From contig NZ_JACCCV010000002.1 in the NCBI RefSeq assembly GCF_013410115.1, positions 1,612,001 to 1,676,000 on the forward strand: a stretch of DNA of 64,000 nucleotides, in the 5' to 3' direction. The notes beneath the pieces are model-generated. The model was not told the origin of the DNA. It saw only the letters and a program-made list of their open reading frames with translations, and ran no database searches. The translations under genes and the position numbers were made by a program. The DNA comes from Tunturiibacter gelidiferens (GTDB taxonomy: Bacteria; Acidobacteriota; Terriglobia; Terriglobales; Acidobacteriaceae). This document shows positions 1 to 8,847 of this stretch, piece after piece; the stretch's first letter is position 1; the number at the start of each line of letters is the position of its first letter.

Positions 1-159
1 TTGGGAAACTTCGTCCAGCGGAGTTGGAAAGAATCAGCCTGGGTTAAACTTTCGGCATGCATGTCCTGGACATCCTGACTGAGTTGAAGTTCTCTACAAG
101 GATCAATTGGGTTACCCACATCCTCGCGGGCCTGGGTTGACTGAAGCCGACGTTCAACG

Positions 160-454
160 GTGGAGCGCTTGCTCGACGAACCCCGCTCTACTCTGTACGA
201 CGAAATAGCAATGAATTTAGCTCAGGGTTTCCACTCTTCTGCGATGACGTTCGCCTTCTGCGACGCAGTGGTGAACGGTCTTTTACGGTGTGATTACGTC
301 AGCCGACGAACACCGCCCCGCCCTCTGGGATATATTCGTCGCTTTTGACGAAGGTGAGTATTACCACGGGAACAATCGAGACGAAGATCCCGTGGAGGTT
401 TATACACGGCCCATGATTGCTCGCATTGTTGGCGCTGGCTCATCGACATCATAG
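160..454 (+). pseudogene. Frameshifted small conserved hypothetical protein
   Basis: Two reading frames together give one plausible small soluble protein. Frame one (from 160) reads to about position 288 and contains a segment with FCDAVVNGLL. The adjacent frame then continues from the GTG at 290 as VITSADEHRPALWDIF followed by an acidic stretch with EGEYYHGNNRDEDPVE, and stops at TAG 452-454. The acidic, aromatic-rich second half looks protein-like, whereas the first frame degenerates to an Arg/Pro-rich tail after the shift. I recognise no named family, so function is unknown. A single-base indel near 285 explains the break. It lies next to a second frameshifted gene, so this end of the window is probably decaying. 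Confidence 0.5.
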
Positions 455-484
455 GGCCTGAGTGTGTGTGACATCGAACCTCGC

Positions 485-546
485 GAAAAACGGGGTTATG
501 AGAAGCTTCGACCTTGAGCTTGCCGCAAAGCCGACTTTCAAGGAAC
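485..546 (+). repeat. Dispersed palindromic repeat, copy 1
   Basis: This is a copy of the about 60-bp imperfect palindrome found throughout the window. It begins with GAAAAACGGGGTTATG, has a central CTTCGACCTTGAGCTTGCC and ends with GACTTTCAAGGAAC. It lies between two broken genes. Confidence 0.75.
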
Positions 547-575
547 TATCATGGTTCTAAACTCCTGAAGATCTA

Positions 576-918
576 ATGAAGATCGCCACCCGCGCAGATT
601 TTGAGATCGAAATAGATGCATCAGTCCTCGCAGGCTATAACTTTGACGGCATGTACTTGCACCGAGCGATATTTGAGGGAGCTGACCTCAAATATTCAAC
701 TTTTATTGAGGCGGACCTTCAAGGCGCTTACCTGATGGGTGCGGACGCTTCCCACGCAAATTTCACTGATGCCTCGCTTATAAACGGGATTCCTCAACGG
801 AGCAAACCTTGGCGGGTGTGTTTTTGACAGGACTCGATTGATAGGTGCGACGTTTGACTCTCTGACGATTTGGCCGGAGAATTTCGACCCCACCCTTCAC
901 GGCGCAATACGAGTCTAA
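576..918 (+). pseudogene. Pentapeptide-repeat protein, frameshifted
   Basis: The N-terminal frame (576 to about 789) contains A(D/N)LXX-type pentapeptides such as FEGADLKYSTF, IEADLQGAYL and ANFTDASL, typical of right-handed quadrilateral beta-helix proteins. After a one-base shift near 785-790 the repeat continues in the next frame (FLNGANLGGCVFDRT, then LIGATFDSLTIWPENF) to the TAA at 916-918. The combined product would be about 114 residues, short for the family. LTIWPENFDP-type tails also occur in other small pentapeptide proteins. Function is unknown. The frameshift could be real decay or a sequencing error, but the neighbouring gene is broken in the same way. Confidence 0.75.
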
Positions 919-953
919 GATTCCCTGGCGTAACTGCACCATCCGTTCCTCAC

Positions 954-1026
954 GAAAAACGGGGCTTTCGGCAACTTCCATGCAGGCAGCACCCGTAGTT
1001 TCCGAAAACGGGACTTTTCGGGAACG
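954..1026 (+). repeat. Dispersed palindromic repeat, copy 2 (rearranged)
   Basis: The left arm GAAAAACGGGGCTTTCGGC lies at 954-972. After unrelated bases the right part carries CCGAAAACGGGACTTTTCGG (1002-1021), itself a hairpin of CCGAAAA and TTTTCGG around a six-base loop. It lies upstream of the PadR promoter. Confidence 0.65.
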
Positions 1027-1151
1027 CTAGCCGCCTATTGGTAAACACAAGCGCGTTTCTCGTTACTGATCGGCCTTTTGGCGCACAAATTATTCTCAAT
1101 GAGCTCTACGTCCCTGAGGTCGTCTTCGGAGAATTCACCCTGCTTTGTCCC

Positions 1152-1180
1152 TTGACAGGCGATGGTCGAATGTCTACTAT
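1152..1180 (+). promoter_or_regulatory. Sigma-70-type promoter of the padR/ADOP operon
   Basis: TTGACA (1152-1157) and TACTAT (1175-1180) are separated by 17 bp, a near-consensus -35/-10 pair. Transcription would begin near 1187, which supports the PadR start at 1211 rather than the in-frame start at 1145 that overlaps this promoter. Confidence 0.7.
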
Positions 1181-1210
1181 CACTGCCAGATCGACGGTAG
1201 AGTGTCTTCT

Positions 1211-1567
1211 ATGGCGAAGCGAGCACAGCAACGGGTCGGGCTGCTCCAGGGAACGCTTGACATGCTTATCCTGAGGACCCTTCTCCATGGGCCTGCTCAC
1301 GGTCACCAGATCGGAAAGCATATTCAGAGGACCACGAATGAATTCCTGCAGATGCAGCATGGCTCGCTCTATCCCGCGCTCCATCGCCTGGAAGAACGAG
1401 GATGGGTCGTCTCCAAATGGGAGACTGCGCCGGACCGAAATCGGGAGTTCAAATACTACCGGTTGACTGACAAAGGCAGGAAGCAGTTGCTGGTCGAAGA
1501 GTCGCAGTGGAAGCAGATGGCCGAAGCCGTCGCGCGCGTGATGTGGCCGGTACCCGAGGAGGCCTGA
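1211..1567 (+). CDS. PadR-family transcriptional regulator
   Basis: A winged-helix repressor of about 118 residues. The family signature LLQGTLDMLILRTLLHGP is followed by HGHQIGKHIQ and then GSLYPALHRLEERGWV, the recognition helix and wing entry, and YYRLTDKGRKQL. The Terriglobia variant starting MAKR...GLLQGTLDMLILR is typically found directly before an ADOP permease, as here: its stop is one base from the next ATG. An upstream in-frame start at 1145 would overlap the promoter, so I chose ATG 1211. It probably represses its own operon and responds to a hydrophobic ligand, but no ligand can be inferred. Confidence 0.9.
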   Translation: MAKRAQQRVGLLQGTLDMLILRTLLHGPAHGHQIGKHIQRTTNEFLQMQHGSLYPALHRLEERGWVVSKWETAPDRNREFKYYRLTDKGRKQLLVEESQWKQMAEAVARVMWPVPEEA

Positions 1568-1568
1568 C

Positions 1569-4178
1569 ATGAGATGGTGGCAGATCAAGAAGAGAGATGC
1601 CGACCTGGAGCGGGAGTTGCGCTCCGATCTTGAGTTGGAAGAAGAGGAGCAGCGGGAGGGTGGCGTTTCAGGAGAAGAGGCTCGCTACGCAGCCCTGCGC
1701 GCCTTTGGCAATCCGACTCTTATTCGTGACCAGACACACGCGGTGTGGTCCTGGAGTTGGATTGAATCCCTCGCCCGCGATCTGCGCTTTAGTTTGCGCA
1801 CGCTTCGCCGCACGCCCGGCTTTACGATCATCGCCATTCTCGTGATGGCGTTGGGCATTGGCGCCAACGTCGCGCTGTTCACGGTGGTGCGTGGCGTATT
1901 GCTCAAGCCCTTGCCGTTCCATGATCCGGATCGCCTTGTGATGCTCTACGAGGCGGGCGCTCTTGGGGACGACACGACCGATACCAACGTGGTCTCTGGC
2001 GGCATGTACGCCGAGTGGAAGAAGCAGAACCGCAGCTACAGCAGTCTCGCGCTCGCGCAGGGTATTCGGGTTGGGCTCTCGGGTTCGGGCGGGCAATTGC
2101 CGGAGAAGCTGAGGAGTGCGTTGTTTTCCTGGGACATGCTCCGCACACTGGGCGTGCAGCCCGCGCTGGGCCGCGATTTTACGCAGGCCGATGACAGTCC
2201 CACAGCCAACGGCACAGTGTTGCTCAGCTGGGGTCTGTGGAAGCGACGCTTCGGCGGTGACCCTGGAATTCTGAACCAGACGATCGAGTTGGATGCTGCG
2301 CCATTTACCGTTATCGGTGTTATGCCGGCATGGTTTGATTTTCCTGACCCGTCTACGCAGCTATGGACACCGGTTTACCACGACAAGCCCGAAGCCATGA
2401 TGACCTCGTTGAACAATCACATGTTCCGCGTTGTGGGGCGGCTGAAGCCGGGAGTCACCGCGGCGCAAGGCGTGGCCGATCTGAGTCTCATCTCCCAGCG
2501 CATCCACAATGCGCACCTCGACGACCCATTCGTATTCAGAGGCGCGAGCAGCCGGCCGTTGCTGGAGCACCTGGTAGGCGAAATCAGGAAGCCACTCTAC
2601 GTGCTGCTGGAGGCGACATGCTGCCTGCTGCTGATTGCCTGCCTCAATGTGGCCAACCTGCTGGTGGCGCGTGCGGCGGCGCGGCGCAAAGAGTTGGCTA
2701 TTCGCACCGCTCTGGGCGGAGGCTGGCTGCGTCTGATGAGCGAGCGGATGATGGAGTGCCTGATGCTTTCGGCAGCCGGCGGTGTTCTGGGACTTTTGCT
2801 CGCCTTCGCCGCGCTTCATTGGCTGTCGCAGGCTCGCCACGACATGAGCCGTGTCGACTCGATCCACATCGACGGCGTGGTGGCGGCGTTTACGGTCGGC
2901 GTTATCATGCTGTGCGCGCTGTTTTCCGGACTCATTGCTGCGTTCAGTAACAGCGACAGGCACATTCTCGGCGCGCTGCATGAGGCGTCGCGTTCGGTAG
3001 GTGGGGGCACTGCGCGGGCCACGTTGCGCAAGGTGCTGCTCATGCTCGAAGTCGGACTGACTGTGATCTTGCTCGTTGGCGCAGGGCTGCTGCTCAAAAG
3101 CTATGAACGATTGCGCTCCGCCGATATGGGCTGCATTACGCAAGGTGTGATCACCATGCATCTTGGCCTCCCTGATGCCCGCTATGCGACGCCAGCCCAG
3201 CGAGCCAACTTCTACGACTCGCTGCTCGAACGTGTGCGCGCTTTGCCGGGGGTGGACGCGGCAGGCTTTGCAACACTTGTGCCCGGGCAGGGCTATGAGG
3301 TGGATTCAACTTTCAACATTGTGGAGCATCCCCCTTTGCCCCAAGGCAGAGGTCTGTATGCTCTAAGCCGCTCGGCCGATCCGAAGTACTTCGGCGCGAT
3401 GGGCATTCCGATTTTGCGCGGACGCACATTTGACGGGAAGCGATTGGCTGCAGCCGACGAAGTGATTATCAGCCAATCTTTCGCCAGCCAGTACTTTCCG
3501 GGTGAAGATCCGCTGGGCAAGCATCTGCACGTACATGGGCAGAATGCCGTTATTGTGGGGATTGTCGGGGATACCCGCTACGCAATCGGCGAGACGCCGC
3601 GGCCGGTGCAGTACTTTTCGCTGGATGCCGGCGTTGAGAACGTTGGGACGCTTGTGATTCGCTCGAGTCATGACCCGGAGCAGTTCGCTCTCCCGGTACA
3701 GCGAATCGTCTCGGAGATGGACCGCGATCTGCCTGTCTCCGATGTGCTCACCATGAACCAGTTGCTGGGGAAATCGACCCAGGACCAGAGCTTCAACACG
3801 ACGCTGCTCGTCGCTTTTGGCTCGCTGTCGCTGGTTCTTGCGGCGGTTGGATTGTTCGGCGTGATGTCGTACATCGGAGCGCAGCGGACGACCGAGATCG
3901 GCATCCGCATCGCACTGGGAGCACGACGTGAACAGGTAATGCGGAAGATGTTGCTGGATGGAATGCAGCCCGCGGTCTTCGGTCTTGTCGTGGGACTCAC
4001 AGCAAGCCTGGCAGCCGGCCGGTTAATGCGCGACCTGCTTTATCAGATCAAGCCGCTCGATCCGGCGGTTTTTGCCGCGGTTGCCGCAACACTGCTTGCA
4101 GTGGCCGTCTTTGCATGTATCGTTCCCGCGTGGCGTGCATCGCGCCTTGATCCAATGAAAGCATTGAGAGCCGAATAG
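1569..4178 (+). CDS. ADOP-family FtsX/MacB-like permease
   Basis: This 869-residue membrane protein matches the acidobacterial duplicated orphan permease (ADOP) family. A soluble acidic helical N-terminus (about 1-60) precedes a first TM helix (about 83-107, IIAILVMALGIGANVALF). Two successive MacB-type periplasmic core plus FtsX-like four-helix units follow, the second ending in TEIGIRIALGARREQVM and three TM helices. ADOPs lack their own ATPase gene, and none is adjacent here. The length is normal for the family. It is probably co-transcribed with the PadR gene 1 bp upstream. The substrate is unknown; transport or membrane-stress export is the usual guess and nothing in this sequence refines it. 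Confidence 0.92.
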   Translation: MRWWQIKKRDADLERELRSDLELEEEEQREGGVSGEEARYAALRAFGNPTLIRDQTHAVWSWSWIESLARDLRFSLRTLRRTPGFTIIAILVMALGIGANVALFTVVRGVLLKPLPFHDPDRLVMLYEAGALGDDTTDTNVVSGGMYAEWKKQNRSYSSLALAQGIRVGLSGSGGQLPEKLRSALFSWDMLRTLGVQPALGRDFTQADDSPTANGTVLLSWGLWKRRFGGDPGILNQTIELDAAPFTVIGVMPAWFDFPDPSTQLWTPVYHDKPEAMMTSLNNHMFRVVGRLKPGVTAAQGVADLSLISQRIHNAHLDDPFVFRGASSRPLLEHLVGEIRKPLYVLLEATCCLLLIACLNVANLLVARAAARRKELAIRTALGGGWLRLMSERMMECLMLSAAGGVLGLLLAFAALHWLSQARHDMSRVDSIHIDGVVAAFTVGVIMLCALFSGLIAAFSNSDRHILGALHEASRSVGGGTARATLRKVLLMLEVGLTVILLVGAGLLLKSYERLRSADMGCITQGVITMHLGLPDARYATPAQRANFYDSLLERVRALPGVDAAGFATLVPGQGYEVDSTFNIVEHPPLPQGRGLYALSRSADPKYFGAMGIPILRGRTFDGKRLAAADEVIISQSFASQYFPGEDPLGKHLHVHGQNAVIVGIVGDTRYAIGETPRPVQYFSLDAGVENVGTLVIRSSHDPEQFALPVQRIVSEMDRDLPVSDVLTMNQLLGKSTQDQSFNTTLLVAFGSLSLVLAAVGLFGVMSYIGAQRTTEIGIRIALGARREQVMRKMLLDGMQPAVFGLVVGLTASLAAGRLMRDLLYQIKPLDPAVFAAVAATLLAVAVFACIVPAWRASRLDPMKALRAE

Positions 4179-4307
4179 TCGATATTCCGCCAATCTTCCA
4201 GAGGCACTCAATTGGTACGTCATCGTCTAAGCGCTCATCAAGGCTGGATTAGTAACGAGAAGTCGGCTTCTCAGTAGTAATCCTCGACTACGCAACAGTC
4301 ATTCCAT

Positions 4308-4368
4308 GAAAACGGCATTTCGGCAACTTCGTGACGAACTTGCCGAAATGCCGACTTTACGGGAATTC
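4308..4368 (+). repeat. Dispersed palindromic repeat, copy 3 (best hairpin)
   Basis: The left arm CGGCATTTCGGCAACTTC (4313-4330) pairs with GAACTTGCCGAAATGCCG (4336-4353) over 18 bp with one mismatch around a 5-base GTGAC loop. It sits immediately beyond the stop of the leftward gene ending at 4367, so it could also act as a 3' structure for that transcript. Confidence 0.85.
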
Positions 4369-5239
4369 AAAGTTCTATCCTCATTGAAGGAAAGATGCGG
4401 TGTTGGCGGTGTTGGCGGCGTGATGCGGCGGGTAGACGCCTCGCATGGAGCGATGCACTTAATTCATCTCCGGAACCTGCACGCTGGCCGCCGCCTACGG
4501 CACATACCCCGCCGCCTTCATCCGCGAGATCGTCAGAGCAAAGGGCGATCTGCGTCAGAGTGGTAATCTCGGCGATCTGCGCGGGGCTTAGGTGCGAAAG
4601 CCGGTTATCCGTCAATTCGTACCGTGAGGCGTCATTCATCCCGTCATACGCAAGCGACCGCGCGTCATCGATCCTCTTAAGCTTGTTGTAGGTGTCTTCA
4701 TACTGCTCTACCTCTTCGCGGTGCATCAGGCTGGTGACGCCGCTGTTCTTGGCCGCATCCCAGGCCGCCTGGGTGTTAGGAGCGGAAGCATGGAACCAGA
4801 CGAGGCTGCCGGGCAGCTTTTCATCCGGCGTGCCCGGATGCTTCTGAAGATAGGCCAATACCATCAGGTTATTTTCGAGTTCCGCCGTCTCCCAACGCCA
4901 GTTGGTCGTCTCACTCCTGAAGGAGTCCTTGTTAGCTTCGCGCTCGCCCCGCAGTTCCTCCCGCACCTCTGCGACCTCCCGGCGATGGTGGGAGTGCTCT
5001 ACCGCCTGCTCCAGACCGACCGCAATCAGCAACCCGAGCACAATCGTCGCGATATGGATGAAGAATTCCTTCCAGCTACTGGCCGCATGATGCGCCGGGT
5101 GTACATCAAGCATGGTTTCGTGCTCCTTCGCAGTCTCTGGAACGTGTGTTGTCTCCGCACTCTCTGCCGTCTCGCCTTCGCTCAGCGGTGGCGTCGCCTC
5201 AGCGGGCACAGCCGCCGAGATGTCCGGTGTCTCAGGCAT
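4367..5239 (-). CDS. Single-pass membrane protein of unknown function
   Basis: A hypothetical protein with an acidic, Pro/Glu-rich N-terminus (1-50), one TM segment around residues 60-80 (FIHIATIVLGLLIAVGLEQA), and a following charged helix with HSHHRREVAEVREELRGER. This TM plus His/Arg helix is a combination I associate with conserved hypothetical proteins of Acidobacteriota. The extracytoplasmic part is mainly alpha-helical. The last about 55 residues are Gly/Arg-rich and look out of frame. A +1 shift near 4535 gives LTISRMKAAGYVP instead, so the 3' end may be frameshifted just before the palindromic repeat. Function is not inferred. Confidence 0.65.
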   Translation of the reverse strand: MPETPDISAAVPAEATPPLSEGETAESAETTHVPETAKEHETMLDVHPAHHAASSWKEFFIHIATIVLGLLIAVGLEQAVEHSHHRREVAEVREELRGEREANKDSFRSETTNWRWETAELENNLMVLAYLQKHPGTPDEKLPGSLVWFHASAPNTQAAWDAAKNSGVTSLMHREEVEQYEDTYNKLKRIDDARSLAYDGMNDASRYELTDNRLSHLSPAQIAEITTLTQIALCSDDLADEGGGVCAVGGGQRAGSGDELSASLHARRLPAASRRQHRQHRIFPSMRIEL

Positions 5240-5319
5240 AAGTTTCCTTGGGGACCGTGGTGACGCCAGAGTATCAGCGAGAAGCGGGCGCGCCTAGAAC
5301 CTTGGCGTCGAACTTCCTT

Positions 5320-5482
5320 GAAAACGGGGTTATCGGCAACTTCGCCTGACGAGCGGGGTCGCTGGTCAGGCGACGATAGCGACAGCCCTCCGGTCGCACT
5401 TAGGCGAACTTGGCGCGAATACGGGCACGCGGCCCGCACCCGGCGGAACTTTCGGCAAGTTGCCAATGACCCGACCTTTCAG
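5320..5482 (+). repeat. Dispersed palindromic repeat, copy 4 (split)
   Basis: The left arm GAAAACGGGGTTATCGGC with AACTTCG occupies 5320-5344. A related right-arm-like stretch with CGGCAAGTTGCC and CGACCTTTCAGG lies at 5452-5482. Between them is a separate perfect 8-bp inverted repeat, CGCCTGAC (5343-5350) and GTCAGGCG (5365-5372). Confidence 0.55.
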
Positions 5483-5556
5483 GAGGTAGACTGGCATCGC
5501 ATATGGAAGGGTGAATTCGGAATGCCGACGACGAAGGTAAAGAAGAGAAAAAGCAA

Positions 5557-6432
5557 ATGACTCCAATTGAACCATTCCTGAACAGATTGATAGATTACGC
5601 GGGGCTCTTTCCTCCCGCAGGCCTCGATATGCTAACGTCGACCCGGAACTATGCCAGTTACCGCTCTGGTAAATATGCACGGGCTCTGGGACGCTTGATC
5701 GTCCCAGTTGCGAGGCTGACAGAATTCAGCGCGGCATTGATGGAGGTGGGCAGCGACGAGCAGCTGACACCATGGCTCCTGGGCGCACTCGGCACGGGCA
5801 ATGCGCAGCATGATGCTCGCCTGATATCTGGACTCGATAGGAGGGTCGCAGTTGTTGACGTCCTCGAGTCCAAGGCTGCAAATCTGGCTGAGGTGCATGA
5901 GCTGCTCTCAGCCGCACCCCCAAAGACAACTCTCTACGTCGAATTTCCACTGAAGAATTGCAGGCAAATGATTCCTGCACTGAAGGAAGGGAACGCGCGC
6001 GCAAAGATTAGGACCGGAGGCGTTACTGCCGATGCCATCCCCAGCGTCGAGCAGGTCGCGGAATTTCTCGCGGCCTGCGCCGAAGCAAAGGTTCCCTTCA
6101 AGGCAACGGCTGGACTGCATCATCCTTTGCGTTCCGTTCAACGGCTCACGTATGAACCGGGGAGCGCATCCGCTCTGATGAACGGTTTCATCAATGTCTT
6201 CGTCGCGGCAATCATCGCCTATTACGGAGCAACAGAAGAGAAGGTTTTAGCAGTGTTGAATGAACACGATCCTACCGCCTTTCGCTGGAGCAGGCACGCT
6301 CTTGCATGGTGTGATCAGGAACTATCCGCGGAACAAATCAGAGAAGCGCGAGAGAACTTCGCTATTGGCTTCGGCTCCTGTTCGTTTACTGAACCTATCG
6401 CCGACCTTTTGGATCTCGGATGGCTCTCATGA
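5557..6432 (+). CDS. Conserved hypothetical protein
   Basis: A complete 291-residue soluble protein with no signal peptide or TM segment. It has an alternating beta/alpha pattern and the conserved-looking motif IRTGGVTADAIPS followed by FKATAGLHHPLR, suggestive of a TIM-barrel-like enzyme, with Lys, His and Arg candidates for a phosphate or carboxylate site. I recall this motif from uncharacterised proteins of several phyla but cannot name a function. Its ATG overlaps the stop of an upstream frame (ATGA) whose last residues are a basic tail, possibly the remnant of a former upstream operon partner cut by repeat copy 4. Codon use resembles an ordinary chromosomal gene. Confidence 0.8.
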   Translation: MTPIEPFLNRLIDYAGLFPPAGLDMLTSTRNYASYRSGKYARALGRLIVPVARLTEFSAALMEVGSDEQLTPWLLGALGTGNAQHDARLISGLDRRVAVVDVLESKAANLAEVHELLSAAPPKTTLYVEFPLKNCRQMIPALKEGNARAKIRTGGVTADAIPSVEQVAEFLAACAEAKVPFKATAGLHHPLRSVQRLTYEPGSASALMNGFINVFVAAIIAYYGATEEKVLAVLNEHDPTAFRWSRHALAWCDQELSAEQIREARENFAIGFGSCSFTEPIADLLDLGWLS

Positions 6433-6919
6433 AACAAAATGAGCTGGGTTGAATCAGCTAACAACCGCGTTATCTGCTTGGCCATATGTCAGTTCAGACA
6501 ACGGAGCGTTACCCAGGGTGCAAGCAGCGGATTCATAATGCCGTGAATGATCGAATTGGCCTCGAGCAATCGAAGTCTGTGTTCTGAATAGCCGACCTCT
6601 CCAAGTTCCCAGCGAACCTATGATCATGCGATGACCGGTCAATCTGTTTGGTCATTCACTTCCGGGTCGTCGGCAAACCGGAACTTCTCCATTTGGCCGT
6701 ATAGTCGGCTTCTCGGACAAGTGGTTCCTGTAGTTCCTTGAAACAGGGTTATGAGAAACTTCGACCTTGAACTTGCCGCAAAGGTGACTTTTCGGGCAGA
6801 ACAACAATCGCGCTATTCCGGAGTAATGAAGGAACGACTATGTTGATCGTAGATCTGTGGCCTTCTGACCAGGCCGTTCAGGTAATCTTCCTCCCCGTGA
6901 ACGTCTGCTTGACTTTCGA
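6433..6919. other. Intergenic region with repeat copy 5
   Basis: No convincing gene was found. The only recognisable element is the palindromic repeat at 6740-6799. Short ORFs here lack ribosome-binding sites and protein-like composition. Confidence 0.5.
6740..6799 (+). repeat. Dispersed palindromic repeat, copy 5
   Basis: GAAACAGGGTTATGAG, AAACTTCGACC, TTGAACTTGCCGCAAAGG and TGACTTTTCGGGCAG occur in order. The central 40 bases are almost identical to copy 10 at 59180-59234, more than 50 kb away. Confidence 0.85.
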
Positions 6920-7219
6920 TCAGCAGCATAACCGGAGAGCGCCTACTGGGCCGCCAAGGGTGAAGTGGATCAACGGCCTGATTGTTCCGACAACTCTCCC
7001 AGTGAAGGTGGCAAAGTAAGTATGCCCGTACAGACTGTTAGGTCTGATGAAGTTAGCAGGTAAAAAATGACAGGTTCCAGACTCTACCCCAAGGAACTGG
7101 TATCCATCGAGCATTGTCCCATTCAAAGTAACCGTAACAGGCCAGATTTGAGCTCGAACCTGCACCAGCTTCCCTTTGAACTCCACAGGATTGTTGGCGA
7201 AGCACCCGCCAGGCGGTCC
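6920..7219 (-). pseudogene. Truncated small conserved acidobacterial protein
   Basis: On the minus strand the frame from about 7219 to 6920 reads GPPGGCFANNPVEFKGKLV then VQVRAQIWP, and later GTCHFLPANF and TYFATFTGRVVGTI. This resembles a short OB-like conserved protein seen in Acidobacteria (a gene-family impression, not a search result). The N-terminal part is missing. The upstream sequence is instead an IS110 transposase remnant starting within 10 bp at 7229. I therefore read it as a gene interrupted by the insertion. The longer ORF continuing to 7669 runs antisense through that remnant and is not meaningful. Confidence 0.55.
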
Positions 7220-7228
7220 AAGGTTGAG

Positions 7229-7498
7229 ATGACGATCGGCCTCGATCTTGGGGACGTCTGGAGCCATTACTGCACGCTCAACGAAGAAGGAGAAGTGATC
7301 GATCAAGGCCGTTTCCGAACCAGTCCCAAGGGAGTGGAGAAGTGGTTCAAACGGCTTACGGAGACGGAGTACACCGAAACGCAAGCTCTGATCAAGGTCT
7401 ACGGCGTTGGCCAGCTCACGGCGCTGACCTATGTCCTGACGCTGGGTTCCAAAGAACGGTTCCATCGAAGTCGCGACGTCGGCTGCTACCTTGCCGCG
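7229..7498 (+). mobile_element. IS110-family transposase remnant, internally deleted
   Basis: A reading frame starts MTIGLDLGDVWSHY, the N-terminal catalytic Asp segment of IS110 DEDD transposases. It runs through RFRTSPKGVEKWF, then jumps directly to ALIKVYGVGQLTALTYVLTL and the transposase_20-type segment ERFHRSRDVGCYLA. About 200 residues between the two domains are absent, as is the C-terminal end after CYLA, so the element is dead. It lies against the truncated gene at 6920-7219. Confidence 0.8.
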
Positions 7499-7736
7499 CT
7501 TTCGGATATTTTGAGGCATCTGTACGACATACTGCTCACCAAACCACTGTGCGATTGCATCGAAGCCGCAGTAAAGGACTTTTTGCTTGTTCAACAGCGA
7601 AACGCGGTAAACAATGCCGCGAAGAATATTCCTGGCGCTATACCTATTCCCCTGAGTTATCGACAGCACCGCCCGCAGAGCCTTCCTCGTTACAACGACA
7701 TTATGATTGCATTAGAGAGCACGCGTCGAAAATGAA

Positions 7737-8847
7737 AAAGCTGCTGCTCAGAAAGCCGCTTCGTCCGAGAACAAAGGAGCAACCGTTACCACTACCACCA
7801 AAGAACTCAGAGAAAGTAACCGTCCAGACGTTCTCAATGTGTTGATCGCGTCGCCTAGCGATGTGAACGACGAAAGAGATGCGGTCACAATGGCAATCCA
7901 CGAATGGAATGCCGTCGATTCTAACCCTGACACTATCAACATATATCGCTTCACCCGATCAGATGGGAAACCACTCTTATCCCGAGTCTGGAGATCGCCC
8001 GCAAGCGTTATTGAACCGTCAGATCGTCGCACGAGGAGACTTCCTAATCGGAATCTTTGGTACGCGGCTTGGTACACCGACCGGGGTAGCGGAGTCAGGA
8101 ACGATCGAGGAGATTAAAGAGTTTCGAAAAGCAGTTAAGTACGTTGCGCTCTATTTTTTCGAACGCTCCTATTCCGCGCGACACGGACCGAGATCAGCTT
8201 GACGCGCTCGACCAATATAAACAGTCTCGTCAAAAAGACACTAAATATGAGGTGTTTTCAAGCTCGGACGATCTACGCCGTCAGATATCCCAACATCTCA
8301 CCGGAATCGTGAAGCGTTGCAAAGCCGCTTCAGCTCGGTATGTGGAGAAATGAATCCTCCACGTCCGCACCAGCGACGGCAGTGCAAAAGGCGCTTGAAA
8401 CAATTATCAAAGACGAGCTGAGGCAGCTGAAACTGCCCGCCGACAGGCCGACGAGGAGAAGGCTGAAGCGGCGCGGTGGAAGCCTTCAGCCAGTATCGTT
8501 TCGCTGGTTGAAGGACAAGAACAGGACAACAAACTCAATCTGAAATCGCACATGGAATTTGCTTTATTGGAAGCGGCGCTTTTATCTACATCCGGAGCAA
8601 ACTACACGATTATGCAGTCGATGGTGACAAGGTATTTTCCAAAGGGTTTTCGGTTCCGATCGTCCACGCTTCCCTGCTTAAAATTGCGAACAGTAGCCAG
8701 AGTTACTTTCAATCCAATACCTTCCAAGGAAGCATAAAGTACACGGTGGTCAGGCAGACCGATGGAATTCAATTCAGTGGAGTCCTCCCCTTTCATGCTG
8801 AGACTGTGTTCGTCAGCAACACATTATGGTTCAAGCTCACGGGGTAA
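7737..8847 (+). pseudogene. DUF4062 protein, multiply frameshifted
   Basis: The pieces appear in order in different frames. VLNVLIASPSDVNDERDAV (from about 7827) is the start of a DUF4062 domain. SYPESGDRPQALLNRQIV with DFLIGIFGTRLGTPTG follows (about 7975-8090), then SNAPIPRDTDRDQLDALDQY (about 8157-8220), a charged helical stretch (ADEEKAEAARWKPSA), and a C-terminal beta-rich domain ending ETVFVSNTLWFKLTG at TAA 8845-8847. At least four frame changes are needed (near 7960, 8157, 8400 and 8590). The intact protein would be about 360 residues. DUF4062 often serves as an N-terminal sensor/effector domain next to NTPase or TIR-like modules in defence-type proteins. Here no partner survives. Confidence 0.75.

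Noticed and set aside
6920..7669. 249-codon minus-strand ORF as a whole gene
   Set aside because: Only the C-terminal 100 residues are protein-like. The rest is antisense to an IS110 transposase remnant.
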